DNA from: Streptomyces fragilis
Lineage (GTDB): Bacteria; Actinomycetota; Actinomycetes; Streptomycetales; Streptomycetaceae
Assembly (NCBI RefSeq): GCF_003112515.1
Contig: NZ_BEVZ01000010.1
Span: 62,001 to 126,000 of the forward strand
DNA length: 64,000 bases
Direction: 5' to 3'
Under the pieces are notes generated by a model. That model was not told where the DNA came from and did no database searches. It saw nothing but the letters and a program-made list of their open reading frames with translations. The position numbers and the translations under genes are program-made. Below, in pieces: positions 1-7,250 of this stretch. Within the stretch, counting starts at the first letter, position 1. Every line of letters starts with the position of its first letter.

Positions 1-1584
1 GGGAGCGTCGGCCCCGTCCGGCCCGGTCGGTGTCGGCGTGCCGACGGCCGTCAGCCCGGTGCGCAGGCCGGTGATGCGGACGGAGCCGCCGTGCGCCCGG
101 TGGGAGGTGCGCCAGTCCTGGAGCGACTCGTACGCGGCGTGGTCCACGAAGGAGCCGTGCAGCTCCACCACCGCGTCGGCGCCTTCCGGGATGAGGTGCA
201 GCACCCGGCTGAGCCGGGGCACGGCGAGGAAGGTCAGCTGGCCGCGGACGTGGACGCGGTGGACGCCGTCGCGCACCTCGTGGGTGATCCGGGTGTGGGT
301 CAGGCGGTGGAGGGCGACCGCGACCGCGGCGAGCACACCGACCCCCACGCCCTGCAGGACTCCCAGGAAGGTGACGGCGACGGCGGTGACCGCGTACACC
401 AGGGCCTCGCGGTGGCGGTTGACCGTGCGGATGTGGTGGAGGGAGACCATCTGCACGCCGATCGCCATCACCAGGGCGGCGAGCGCCGCGAGCGGAATCA
501 GCTCCAGGGCGGGCACGAGGAGGAGTGCCGCGGCGGCGATCCACAGGCTGTGCAGCATCGCCGAATTGCGGCTGACCGCGCCGCAGCGGGCGTTGGCCGA
601 ACTGCGCACCGCCACGCCCGTGACCGGCAGTCCGCCCAGGGCGCCGGAGGCCACGTTGGCGAAACCCTGGCCGCGCAGCTCCCGGTCCAGGTCGGCACGC
701 GGCACCGGCGGACCGCCACGGGTCGCGGCGATCTTGTCGACGGCCACCGCGGAGAGCAGCGTCTCCACACCGCCGACCAGGGTGATGGTGAGCACCGCCG
801 CGGCCAGGGGCAGCGCGGGGCCCTCGGGGAACCCGGCCAGCGCGTGGTTGGACCAGGAGGGCAGGTCGACGCGGGGGAGGCTGAGCCCCATGGCGAGGGC
901 GACGGCGGTGGTCGTCAGCATGGCGGCGAGCGCGGCGGGGACCAGGCGCATGATCCGCCCGGCCGTGCCGGGGATCCGCGACCACCCGAGGAGGACCGCC
1001 AGGGTGAGGGCGCTGACGGCGAGGGCGCCCGGGTGCAGGTCGGCCAACTGGGCGGGCAGCGCCCGGAGGTTCTCCGGGACCGAGCTCTGCGGGGTGCCGC
1101 CGAGGACGATGTGCAGCTGGGCCACGGCGATGGTGACCCCGATGCCGGCCAGCATGCCGTGCACGATGGCCGGGCTGACGGCGAGGGCGGTGCGGGCCAC
1201 CCGGAGCCAGCCGAGGGCCACCTGCGTCACGCCGGCGAGGATGGTGACGGCGCAGGTGGTGCGCCATCCGTACTGCTGGATCAGGTCCGCGGTGACCACG
1301 GTGAGACCGGCGGTGGGCCCGCTGACGGTGAGCGGGGCGCCGCCCAGGCGGCCGGCGACCAGGCTGCCCACGGCGGCGGCCACCAGGCCGGCCTGGAGGG
1401 GCGCGCCGGTGGCCAGCGCGATGCCCAGTGAGAGCGGGAGGGAGATCAGGAACACCGTGACCGAGGCGGACAGGTCGGCGGGAGCGATCCTGAGGCGGCG
1501 GCGCCGGTGGGGCGGCGGGCTGTGGGGGCGGTGGATGCGCCCGGCCTCGTGGGCCTCGGCGCGGTCGGGGACATAGGCGGACAT
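1..1584 (-). CDS. SulP-family inorganic anion transporter (3' end off window)
   Basis: Inner-membrane anion (sulfate or bicarbonate) transporter. From the ATG at 1584 the frame stays open for 528 codons to base 1, so the C-terminus is missing. A basic N-terminus (PPHRRRRLRIAPADLSASV, about residues 24-42) leads into a long run of hydrophobic helices starting SLPLSLGIALATGAP, a typical SulP start. From about residue 430 a soluble STAS-like segment follows (RVHVRGQLTFLAVPRLS). GGAGGA lies about 11 bases upstream of the ATG. In Streptomyces this subgroup is often fused to a C-terminal carbonic anhydrase domain; that part would lie off the window, so a fusion cannot be judged here. The family call is sure; the substrate is not. 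Confidence 0.9.
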   Translation of the reverse strand, partial: MSAYVPDRAEAHEAGRIHRPHSPPPHRRRRLRIAPADLSASVTVFLISLPLSLGIALATGAPLQAGLVAAAVGSLVAGRLGGAPLTVSGPTAGLTVVTADLIQQYGWRTTCAVTILAGVTQVALGWLRVARTALAVSPAIVHGMLAGIGVTIAVAQLHIVLGGTPQSSVPENLRALPAQLADLHPGALAVSALTLAVLLGWSRIPGTAGRIMRLVPAALAAMLTTTAVALAMGLSLPRVDLPSWSNHALAGFPEGPALPLAAAVLTITLVGGVETLLSAVAVDKIAATRGGPPVPRADLDRELRGQGFANVASGALGGLPVTGVAVRSSANARCGAVSRNSAMLHSLWIAAAALLLVPALELIPLAALAALVMAIGVQMVSLHHIRTVNRHREALVYAVTAVAVTFLGVLQGVGVGVLAAVAVALHRLTHTRITHEVRDGVHRVHVRGQLTFLAVPRLSRVLHLIPEGADAVVELHGSFVDHAAYESLQDWRTSHRAHGGSVRITGLRTGLTAVGTPTPTGPDGADAP

Positions 1585-1931
1585 GGTTCGTGTTTCTCCT
1601 CCGGGGACGGCGCGGTCGCGCGAAGGCTCGCCGTGACCGCGGGCGACGGCACTTGGCTGCGGCACCGGGCCGACCGCACATCGTGCGGGTGCGGCGGGTG
1701 CCAACACTCAGTAAACGAACAGTAATTCTGAGTAAAGAACTCGTACAGAGAAAACGGGCAAATGGCCTGATAAGTCATCCCATTGGGTGAAGGGATATTT
1801 TTATCGGCTTGTCATACAAATCTCCTCGCCTCATCGTGCGACCTTGACGGCTCCGCCGGGCCTCCGGCGGTCCACCGGGGAGCGCCTCAGTGGGCGCTCG
1901 GTATGAGCGAAGGAAGAAGGTGGGGCGGGAG
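1585..1931. promoter_or_regulatory. Divergent AT-rich intergenic region (sulP / deacetylase)
   Basis: This stretch separates two divergent genes and holds no gene. Bases about 1700-1820 are clearly AT-richer than their surroundings. They contain AGTAA three times at 1710, 1721 and 1731, about one helical turn apart, and a 6-base inverted repeat ACTCAG (1706-1711) / CTGAGT (1728-1733). Promoters for both genes most likely lie here, but no convincing -35/-10 pair could be assigned. Confidence 0.45.
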
Positions 1932-3281
1932 ATGACCGCCAACCGGAGAACTACCGCCGTGCTCGTGGCGGCGGCGGCCTGCGCCGTGTCGCTGGCCGGC
2001 TGTGGAACAGGGGCCGACGGCGCGGCCGGCGCCCAGGGCGCGGCGGGCCCCAGGGAGGGTGCGCCGAAGAAGGCTCCGCAGGCGGTCCGTCTGATCGGGG
2101 ACGGGTCCACCGCCTACACCGGGGCGCAGCCCCATCTGCCCAAGGCCGAACGGCTCAAGCCCGGGCAACGTCCTCCGCAGTTCGTCGTCTTCTCCTGGGA
2201 CGGCGCCGGTGAGGACGGGCAGAAGCTCTTCTCCCACTTCCGGAAGGTGGCCGCGGAGAACAGGGCCACGATGACCTACTTCCTCAGCGGCGTGTACATG
2301 CTGCCCACGGAGAAACGTTCCCTCTATCAGCCCCCCGGGCGATCCGCGGGAAGCTCCGACATCGGCTTCAACGACATCCAGGGAGTGGCCGCCACCGTCG
2401 AGCAACTGCGCCAGGCGTGGCTCGAGGGGAACGAGATCGGCACCCACTTCAACGGTCACTTCTGCGGAAGCGGTGGCGTCGGCAGCTGGTCGGTCGAGCA
2501 GTGGAAGAGCGAGATCGCGCAGGCCAAGAGCTTCGTGCAGACCTGGAAGACCAACACCGGCCTCAAGGACGCCCAGCCGCTGCCGTTCGACTACGAGAAG
2601 GAACTGGTCGGCGGCCGGACGCCCTGCCTGGAGGGACAGCAGAACTTCCGCGCGGCGGCCCGGGAACTGGGCTTCCGCTACGACACCAGTGGTGTCCGCG
2701 AGCAGGTCTGGCCGGAGCGGAAGGACGGTCTGTGGGACCTGTCCATGCACATGGTCCCGGTGCCCGGCCGCGCCTTCGAGACCATCTCCATGGACTACAA
2801 CTTCATGGTCAACCAGTCCGGGACCACCCGCGGCAACCCGGCCATGCACCAGCAGTGGGGCGACCAGATGCGGGACGGCCTGATGGCTGCCTTCCGCCGT
2901 TCGTACGACGGGAACCGGGCGCCGGTGATCATCGGCAACCACTTCGAGTCGTGGAACGGCGGCGTCTACATGCGGGCGGTCGAGGAGGTCGTCAAGGGCG
3001 TGTGCACCCAGCCCGAGGTGCGCTGCGTCTCGTTCCGGCAGCTCGCGGACTGGCTGGACGCCCAGGACCCGCAGACGGTCGCCAAGCTGCGGACGCTGGG
3101 GGTCGGACAGGCGCCCCAGGGTGGCTGGCGGCGCTTCCTTACCTCCCCGGCCGCGCCGGCGGATCCTGCCGCACCCGAGGCTCCTGCGGGTCCTGCTGCG
3201 CCCGCGGATCCTGCGGCCCTCGCGGATCCCGCGGCTGCTGCTGCCCCTGCAGGTTCCGTGGCGCAGGCTCCCGACCACTGA
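1932..3281 (+). CDS. Polysaccharide deacetylase-like lipoprotein
   Basis: Predicted exported lipoprotein of 449 residues with a NodB/polysaccharide-deacetylase fold. The ATG at 1932 follows GGGCGGGAG, and the product starts with a basic n-region, a hydrophobic stretch and a lipobox LAGC near residue 22, so Cys should be lipidated and anchored outside. The catalytic fold is suggested by FSWDGAGEDG (metal/catalytic Asp) and the spaced histidines in GNEIGTHFNGHF, with a later NHFESWNGG block. The C-terminal 45 residues are a Pro/Ala-rich tail (repeats of APADPAAP type) that looks disordered or wall-spanning. It converges with the next gene and is followed by a hairpin at 3291-3314. The substrate is unknown; peptidoglycan or a secreted glycan are possible. 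Confidence 0.8.
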   Translation: MTANRRTTAVLVAAAACAVSLAGCGTGADGAAGAQGAAGPREGAPKKAPQAVRLIGDGSTAYTGAQPHLPKAERLKPGQRPPQFVVFSWDGAGEDGQKLFSHFRKVAAENRATMTYFLSGVYMLPTEKRSLYQPPGRSAGSSDIGFNDIQGVAATVEQLRQAWLEGNEIGTHFNGHFCGSGGVGSWSVEQWKSEIAQAKSFVQTWKTNTGLKDAQPLPFDYEKELVGGRTPCLEGQQNFRAAARELGFRYDTSGVREQVWPERKDGLWDLSMHMVPVPGRAFETISMDYNFMVNQSGTTRGNPAMHQQWGDQMRDGLMAAFRRSYDGNRAPVIIGNHFESWNGGVYMRAVEEVVKGVCTQPEVRCVSFRQLADWLDAQDPQTVAKLRTLGVGQAPQGGWRRFLTSPAAPADPAAPEAPAGPAAPADPAALADPAAAAAPAGSVAQAPDH

Positions 3282-3290
3282 TCACCCGGA

Positions 3291-3314
3291 GTCCGTCGCC
3301 GGACGGCGACGGAC
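3291..3314 (+). terminator. Hairpin terminator after the deacetylase gene
   Basis: Perfect 10-base stem GTCCGTCGCC / GGCGACGGAC with a 4-base loop, 10 bases past the stop codon, without a T-tract as is usual in Streptomyces. It lies between convergent genes and could serve both. Confidence 0.6.
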
Positions 3315-3402
3315 ACCGCTCGACACCGCCCGCCACGGGTGCGGCCGAGTACCCCGGCCGCACCCCCGTGCCTCCCGCCCGTGCAGGCGCGGCGCGGACG
3401 GT

Positions 3403-4383
3403 TCAGGCCGGCTCGCTCACCCGCTCGTCGAGGACGAAGCCGGGGTCCACCTGGTGCGCCAGGTCCGTGCCCGTCCTGGCGTTCCCCCAGGACTCGGCGT
3501 TCCTCAGGTGGAAGTGCACCATCTGCCGGGTGTACCGCTCCCAGTCCCGCGCCTCGTAGCGCGCGTCGGCCGCGGTGCGCAGCGACTCCAGCGCCGCCCG
3601 GTTGGCGGCCTCCAGTTGGTCGAAGCGCGGCGGCCGGCCCTTTTCCATCGCCCGCACCCAGTCCGAGTGGCCGACCGTCACCAGCAGGTCGTCCCCCACC
3701 TCGGCGCGCAGGAACTCGAGGTCCTCGGGGCCCTGTACCTTGTTGCCCACGACCTTGAGAGCGACCCCGAAGTCCCGGGCGTACTCCTTGTACTGGCGGT
3801 AGACCGAGACCCCCTTGCGGGTGGGCTCGGCGACCAGGAAGGTCATGTCGAAACGGGTGAACATGCCCGAGGCGAACGAGTCCGAGCCGGCCGTCATGTC
3901 CACCACCACGTACTCGTCCCGCCCGTCGACCAGGTGGTTCAGGCACATCTCCACCGCCCCGGTCTTGGAGTGGTAGCAGGCCACCCCCAGGTCGGACTCG
4001 GTGAAGGGGCCGGTGACCATCAGGCGGACCGTGCCTCCGTCCAGGGCCACCGGGCGGGCACAGGCCTCGTAGACCGGGTTCTCCTCCCGCACGCGCAGGA
4101 GGCGGGAGCCCTCGCCGGGCGGCGTGGTCTTGATCATGGCCTCGGCGGAGGTGATCCGCGGATTGGTGCCGCGCAGGTAGTCCTTGATGAGGGTGAGGTG
4201 GCGACCCATCGCGGGCAGGGCGGCGGCCTCCGTCTCGTCGAGGCCGAGCGCGGCTCCCAGATGCTGGTTGATGTCCGCGTCCACGGCGATGACCGGCGCC
4301 CCGGACGCGGCGAGGTGGCGTACGAACAGCGAGGACAGGGTCGTCTTGCCGCTGCCGCCCTTGCCGACGAAAGCAATTTTCAT
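3403..4383 (-). CDS. CooC/ParA-like deviant Walker ATPase
   Basis: Cytoplasmic P-loop ATPase of 326 residues in the MinD/ParA/CooC superfamily. The N-terminus has the deviant Walker A motif GKGGSGKTT within the first 18 residues, followed by VDADINQHLG and later VVVDMTAGSDSFASG (Walker B region). CooC-type proteins insert nickel or act in maturation of metalloenzymes; nothing nearby identifies a client, so the role is open. ATG 4383 is preferred because AGGTG sits a few bases upstream; a GTG at 4389 is in frame. A 9-base inverted repeat (4387-4418) covers the ribosome-binding region. The gene is divergent from the Fic-like gene and convergent with the deacetylase. Confidence 0.8.
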   Translation of the reverse strand: MKIAFVGKGGSGKTTLSSLFVRHLAASGAPVIAVDADINQHLGAALGLDETEAAALPAMGRHLTLIKDYLRGTNPRITSAEAMIKTTPPGEGSRLLRVREENPVYEACARPVALDGGTVRLMVTGPFTESDLGVACYHSKTGAVEMCLNHLVDGRDEYVVVDMTAGSDSFASGMFTRFDMTFLVAEPTRKGVSVYRQYKEYARDFGVALKVVGNKVQGPEDLEFLRAEVGDDLLVTVGHSDWVRAMEKGRPPRFDQLEAANRAALESLRTAADARYEARDWERYTRQMVHFHLRNAESWGNARTGTDLAHQVDPGFVLDERVSEPA

Positions 4384-4386
4384 GTT

Positions 4387-4418
4387 CACCTAGCGTAGTA
4401 GGTCGACTGCGCTAGGTG
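4387..4418. promoter_or_regulatory. Inverted repeat over the 5' end of the CooC-like gene
   Basis: Perfect 9-base arms CACCTAGCG (4387-4395) and CGCTAGGTG (4410-4418) with a 14-base spacer. One arm contains the likely AGGTG ribosome-binding sequence of the minus-strand gene. It could be a repressor operator or an RNA hairpin that hides the ribosome-binding site. Confidence 0.55.
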
Positions 4419-4554
4419 GCGGATCCGGCGGTATTCGTTCCGACGACCACTCCATCGTGGGGCCTTCGACGGCATGGCGGTCAAAGCCCGTCCTCGGCTG
4501 TCACTTGCTCCGGTGCTCCCCGGGCCGGGCGATGTGGGGCGGCGTGCGGGCGCG

Positions 4555-4560
4555 TAATGT
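4555..4560 (+). promoter_or_regulatory. Leaderless-type -10 box TAATGT
   Basis: TAATGT fits TANNNT and ends 7 bases before the ATG at 4568, with no Shine-Dalgarno sequence between. Transcription would start at or next to the A of the start codon. Confidence 0.55.
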
Positions 4561-4578
4561 CGTACTCATGAGTACGAC
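4559..4578. promoter_or_regulatory. 20-bp perfect palindrome centred on the start codon
   Basis: Bases 4559-4578 read the same on both strands (half site GTCGTACTCA), and the centre falls inside the ATG at 4568. With the -10 box just upstream it would span the transcription start, a classic repressor position. Confidence 0.6.
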
Positions 4579-5392
4579 TGGCGCGTCCGCCGACCCGCTC
4601 GCGGCCCTGGGTTCGCTTCCCGGTGTGGCCGACTCCGTGGAGTCCGTCCGCAAGTACGTCGACCGGGTCTACGGCCACCGCATCATGCGTCGCCGCAGCA
4701 ACGAGATCACCTCCGAGGCGGCTCTGCGCGGAGCGCGTGGGTCCGCCGCGCTCGCCGGGGCCGACTGGGCGCTGGAGGAGGTCCGGCGCCGGACCGACTT
4801 CAGCGGTGACGACGAGGCCCGGATGGTGGGCGCCGCGCTGCGGCTCACCGCGGAGGCGGGCCAACTGCTCTCCATCTGGCGGCAGTCCCCGCTGCGGGTG
4901 CTGGCCCGCCTGCACCTGGTGGCGGCCGCGGGTGGCGGCGACGACATCGGGCGTCCCCGGTTGGCGGGCGAGACCGTCGACGAGCCGCTGATCGAGCTGC
5001 CGTTGCCCGACGCGGACGAGGTCGCCGGGAGGCTGGACGGGCTGGCCCGTCTGATCATCGACGGCGGCTCGGCGCCTGCCCTGGTCAAGGCGGCGGTGGT
5101 GCACGGCGAGATCCTCGCGCTGCGGCCCTTCCGCTCGCACAACGGCCTGGTGGCCAGGGCCGCCGAGCGGATCGTCCTGGTGGGCAGCGGGCTGGACCCC
5201 AAGTCGATCTGTCCGGCGGAGGTGGGGCACGCGGAACTGGGCCGGGCCGCCTACCGGGCGGCGCTGGACGGCTACGTCTCCGGAACGCCGGAGGGGATGA
5301 GCGCCTGGATCACCCACTGCGGCAAGGCGGTCGAGCTGGGCGCCCGCGAGTCCACGGCGGTCTGCGAGGCGCTGCAGCGCGGCGCCGCCTGA
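4568..5392 (+). CDS. Fic-fold-like protein with degenerate active site
   Basis: Cytoplasmic protein of 274 residues. The C-terminal half contains HGEILALRPFRSHNGLVARA, which resembles the Fic motif HPFxxGNGRxxR. The catalytic His position is Arg or Leu, the first Gly of GNG is His, and the GR pair is LV. If this is a Fic relative it probably cannot AMPylate in the usual way. Such genes are often labelled oxidoreductase in Streptomyces with little support. The start ATG 4568 is chosen because a TANNNT box lies 7 bases upstream and there is no ribosome-binding site. A 13-base hairpin follows the stop. Function unknown. Confidence 0.7.
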   Translation: MSTTGASADPLAALGSLPGVADSVESVRKYVDRVYGHRIMRRRSNEITSEAALRGARGSAALAGADWALEEVRRRTDFSGDDEARMVGAALRLTAEAGQLLSIWRQSPLRVLARLHLVAAAGGGDDIGRPRLAGETVDEPLIELPLPDADEVAGRLDGLARLIIDGGSAPALVKAAVVHGEILALRPFRSHNGLVARAAERIVLVGSGLDPKSICPAEVGHAELGRAAYRAALDGYVSGTPEGMSAWITHCGKAVELGARESTAVCEALQRGAA

Positions 5393-5449
5393 GGCGCGCC
5401 GGCGTGTGACGGTCCGGGGTGCGGGGGCGTGACCGCCTCGCACAGGGCT

Positions 5450-5477
5450 GCGGCGGCACGAGACCTCGTGCCGCCGC
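5450..5477 (+). terminator. Hairpin terminator after the Fic-like gene
   Basis: Perfect 13-base arms GCGGCGGCACGAG / CTCGTGCCGCCGC separated by two bases, 58 bases past the stop codon at 5392. Confidence 0.65.
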
Positions 5478-5798
5478 TCGCATGACGCCGCCGGGTTACC
5501 AAGCGTCCTCGTAAGTCGCCCATCAGGCCGGGAACTTTCTCCCGTGGCCTGGTGCGGCTGGCCCGTAATCGACGGGTCGACGTCGCGTGGGTGCCCGGTG
5601 TTCATGCTCCGGTCCGTGGGGCCGTCGCGTTGCGAAGGTCATCCCGTCGGATGTCCTTGGTCTCGCGGGCCGTTAAGTCCTTTGTACTCCTGTTGCGTGG
5701 CCTGTGTGAACCCCTGCCGGAATTCGCTTGGTTTGCCGTTCAAGCGCTCTGCTCGACCGCTCCGCGCCGACCGGAGGGCCGGTCCCGGGTCCGGCATG

Positions 5799-5833
5799 CC
5801 GGCACCCCCTGACCGCTGGTCAGGGGGTGCCGG
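5799..5833 (-). terminator. Hairpin terminator after the HAD gene
   Basis: Perfect 16-base arms (5799-5814 and 5818-5833, half CCGGCACCCCCTGACC) with a GCT loop, 28 bases beyond the stop of the minus-strand HAD gene at 5861. Confidence 0.75.
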
Positions 5834-5860
5834 TCGGTGCTTGCGGCGCCGCGCCGGCTC

Positions 5861-6706
5861 TCAGACGGAGGTCGCCCGCCTGCGGCTGGTGGCGTACCAG
5901 ACGAGGGCCGCCGCCGCGGCGGCGCCGACCGTGGCCGCCGCCACCAGCACCGGACGGGACGGGGCCGTGAAGTTCGGGACCCGCTGCTTCAGGCGAACCG
6001 GCCGGCTGAAGTCGAGGATCGGCCAGCCACGGGTCAGCGCCTCGCGGCGCAGCGTCCGATCAGGGTTGACGGCATGCGGATGGCCCACCGTCTCCAGCAT
6101 GGGCAGGTCCGTCGCCGAGTCGCTGTAGGCGTAGCAACGGGTGAGGTCGTACCCCTCGGACTCGGCCAGCTCGCGGATGGCCTCGGCCTTGGTCGGGCCG
6201 TAGGCGTAGTACTCGACCTCGCCGGTGAAACGGCCGTCGTCGCCGACCACCATGCGGGTGGCCACCACCCGGTCGGCGCCCAGCATCTCCCCGATCGGCT
6301 CGACCATCACCGACCCGGAGGTCGAGACGATCACCACGTCACGGCCGGCCAGGTGATGCTCCTCGATCAGCGAGGCGGCCTCGTCGTAGATGATCGGGTC
6401 GATGAGGTCGTGCAGGGTCTCGGCGATGATGTCCCTGACCTGCTGGACGTCCCAGCCGCGGCACATGGCGGACATGTGCTTCCGCATGCGTTCCATCTGG
6501 TCGTGGTCGGCGCCGCCCGCCAGGAAGACGAACTGGATGTACGCCGTGCGCAGGGCGGCGCGGCGATTGATCAGTCCGCCTTGGTAGAAGGACCTGCCGA
6601 AGGTGAGCGTGCTCGACTTCGCGATGACCGTCTTGTCCAGGTCGAAGAAGGCCGCGGTGCGGGGCAAGGAGTGGTTTTCCACAAGGCGAGCATAGGGGGC
6701 AGCCAT
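5861..6706 (-). CDS. HAD-family IB phosphatase with C-terminal membrane anchor
   Basis: SerB-like haloacid dehalogenase hydrolase of 281 residues from ATG 6706. Motif I FFDLDKTV carries the nucleophile Asp, VVIVSTSGS is motif II, and YSDSATDLPML is the motif III/IV region with metal-binding Asp. The C-terminus has one hydrophobic helix (VLVAAATVGAAAAAALVWYA) ending in basic residues, so the enzyme domain should be held at the inner face of the membrane. Streptomyces homologues are called morphological-differentiation proteins and relate to Caulobacter CicA; the substrate is not known. A GTG at 6682 preceded by TATGCT at 6 bases is a strong alternative, leaderless start (273 residues). The 6C RNA is divergent from it. 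Confidence 0.85.
   Translation of the reverse strand: MAAPYARLVENHSLPRTAAFFDLDKTVIAKSSTLTFGRSFYQGGLINRRAALRTAYIQFVFLAGGADHDQMERMRKHMSAMCRGWDVQQVRDIIAETLHDLIDPIIYDEAASLIEEHHLAGRDVVIVSTSGSVMVEPIGEMLGADRVVATRMVVGDDGRFTGEVEYYAYGPTKAEAIRELAESEGYDLTRCYAYSDSATDLPMLETVGHPHAVNPDRTLRREALTRGWPILDFSRPVRLKQRVPNFTAPSRPVLVAAATVGAAAAAALVWYATSRRRATSV
6689..6694 (-). promoter_or_regulatory. -10 box TATGCT for a leaderless HAD start
   Basis: On the minus strand TATGCT lies exactly 6 bases before the in-frame GTG at 6682. This argues that the HAD protein starts at VENHSLPRTAAFF rather than at the ATG at 6706. Confidence 0.5.
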
Positions 6707-6764
6707 TCGGCGTAAGGTGTGGCGCGTGGGTTTGCCTGAGAAGCCTCTCGGGTACACCATGGAA

Positions 6765-6866
6765 GTCACGGATCGTTCGCGACCGTGCTAACCCGGTCCG
6801 GCTCCTCCCCCCCCGAGTCGGATCGTGGATGACGACCCCCGCTCTCCCCCCCGGCGGGGGTCGTCG
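6765..6866 (+). ncRNA. 6C small RNA
   Basis: Matches the 6C RNA pattern of actinobacteria: two consecutive stem-loops, each with at least six C's in the loop. Stem 1 is CCGGCTC / GAGTCGG (6798-6821) with a loop ending in eight C's. Stem 2 is GACGACCCCCGC / GCGGGGGTCGTC (6831-6865) with seven C's in the loop. The place also fits: 6C lies between a HAD-hydrolase gene and a CpaE/Ssd-like gene, as between Rv3661 and Rv3660c in Mycobacterium. The 5' end is approximate; TTGCCT (6732) and TACACC (6753) are weak promoter candidates. C-rich loops are thought to base-pair with G-rich ribosome-binding regions of target mRNAs. Confidence 0.88.
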
Positions 6867-6897
6867 CATGTCCGGACGGGTTTTCGCCCTCCGGGCC

Positions 6898-6940
6898 AGG
6901 CGGCCGGGCCCTCTCTCGCAGTGGGTTCGGCCGCCTTTTT
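6898..6940 (+). terminator. Rho-independent terminator downstream of 6C
   Basis: Arms AGGCGGCCG (6898-6906) and CGGCCGCCT (6928-6936) with a 21-base loop, followed by TTTTT. A T-tract is unusual in this genome, so this is a strong terminator for read-through from 6C. Confidence 0.7.
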
Positions 6941-7146
6941 GGCGGGCGCCGGCGGTGACTGTCGGTAATCGAGAGGATGCGGCGAGGTTTCCTCTTCCGT
7001 CGCTGCGCGCCCAGGCGAGTTGGGTCCACGCGCGTCGCTCGTGGGGGTGAACGCGATATTCACATTCGCCGGGTTGTCCCCCGATATCTACCAAGATCCA
7101 CTTCTTTTTCCGTCTTGCCGCACGGTGTTTTCGACGCGTCCGGATG
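6941..7146 (+). promoter_or_regulatory. Upstream region of the Tad operon
   Basis: About 200 bases between the 6C terminator and the leader hairpin of the Tad operon. The part 7050-7140 is AT-richer (GATATTCACATTC, CGATATCTACC, CTTCTTTTTCC) and is the likely promoter area. I could not fix a -35/-10 pair and see no coding frame with normal codon use. Confidence 0.35.
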
Positions 7147-7176
7147 ACGGGCCGTGCCTTCGCACAGCCCGTTTTT
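7147..7176 (+). terminator. Hairpin with T-tract in the Tad operon leader
   Basis: ACGGGC and GTGC pair with GCAC and GCCCGT (one C/A mismatch), loop CTTC, followed by TTTTT at 7172-7176. It ends 75 bases before the CpaE-like start, so it is either the end of a short transcript or an attenuator of the operon. Confidence 0.55.
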
Positions 7177-7250
7177 CCCACCGCGCCGCCCAGTTCCGAC
7201 ACCAACGGCCGGGGAGACGTGTCCTCCCCGCCGGGCAGGAGGCAGCAGCC

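Larger units (their letters stand above)
5393..5860. other. Convergent intergenic region without a recognised gene
   Basis: About 470 bases between the stop codons of two convergent genes. Each end carries a strong hairpin (5450-5477 and 5799-5833). The middle, 5480-5795, is less GC-rich in places (around 5680-5720) but shows no frame with Streptomyces-like third-position GC, no tRNA and no repeat that I can see. Confidence 0.5.

Noticed and set aside
38..1576. Plus-strand open frame opposite the SulP gene.
   Set aside because: The minus strand reads a clear SulP transporter. The plus-strand product is Arg/Thr/Ala-rich nonsense.
5480..5795. Possible small gene or RNA between the convergent Fic-like and HAD genes.
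   Set aside because: No frame shows the expected third-position GC pattern, and there is no promoter or folded RNA that I could support.
6831..6865. Reading the GACGACCCCCGC hairpin as an ordinary terminator only.
   Set aside because: Together with the adjacent C-loop hairpin and the conserved gene neighbourhood it fits the 6C RNA better; termination may be a second role.
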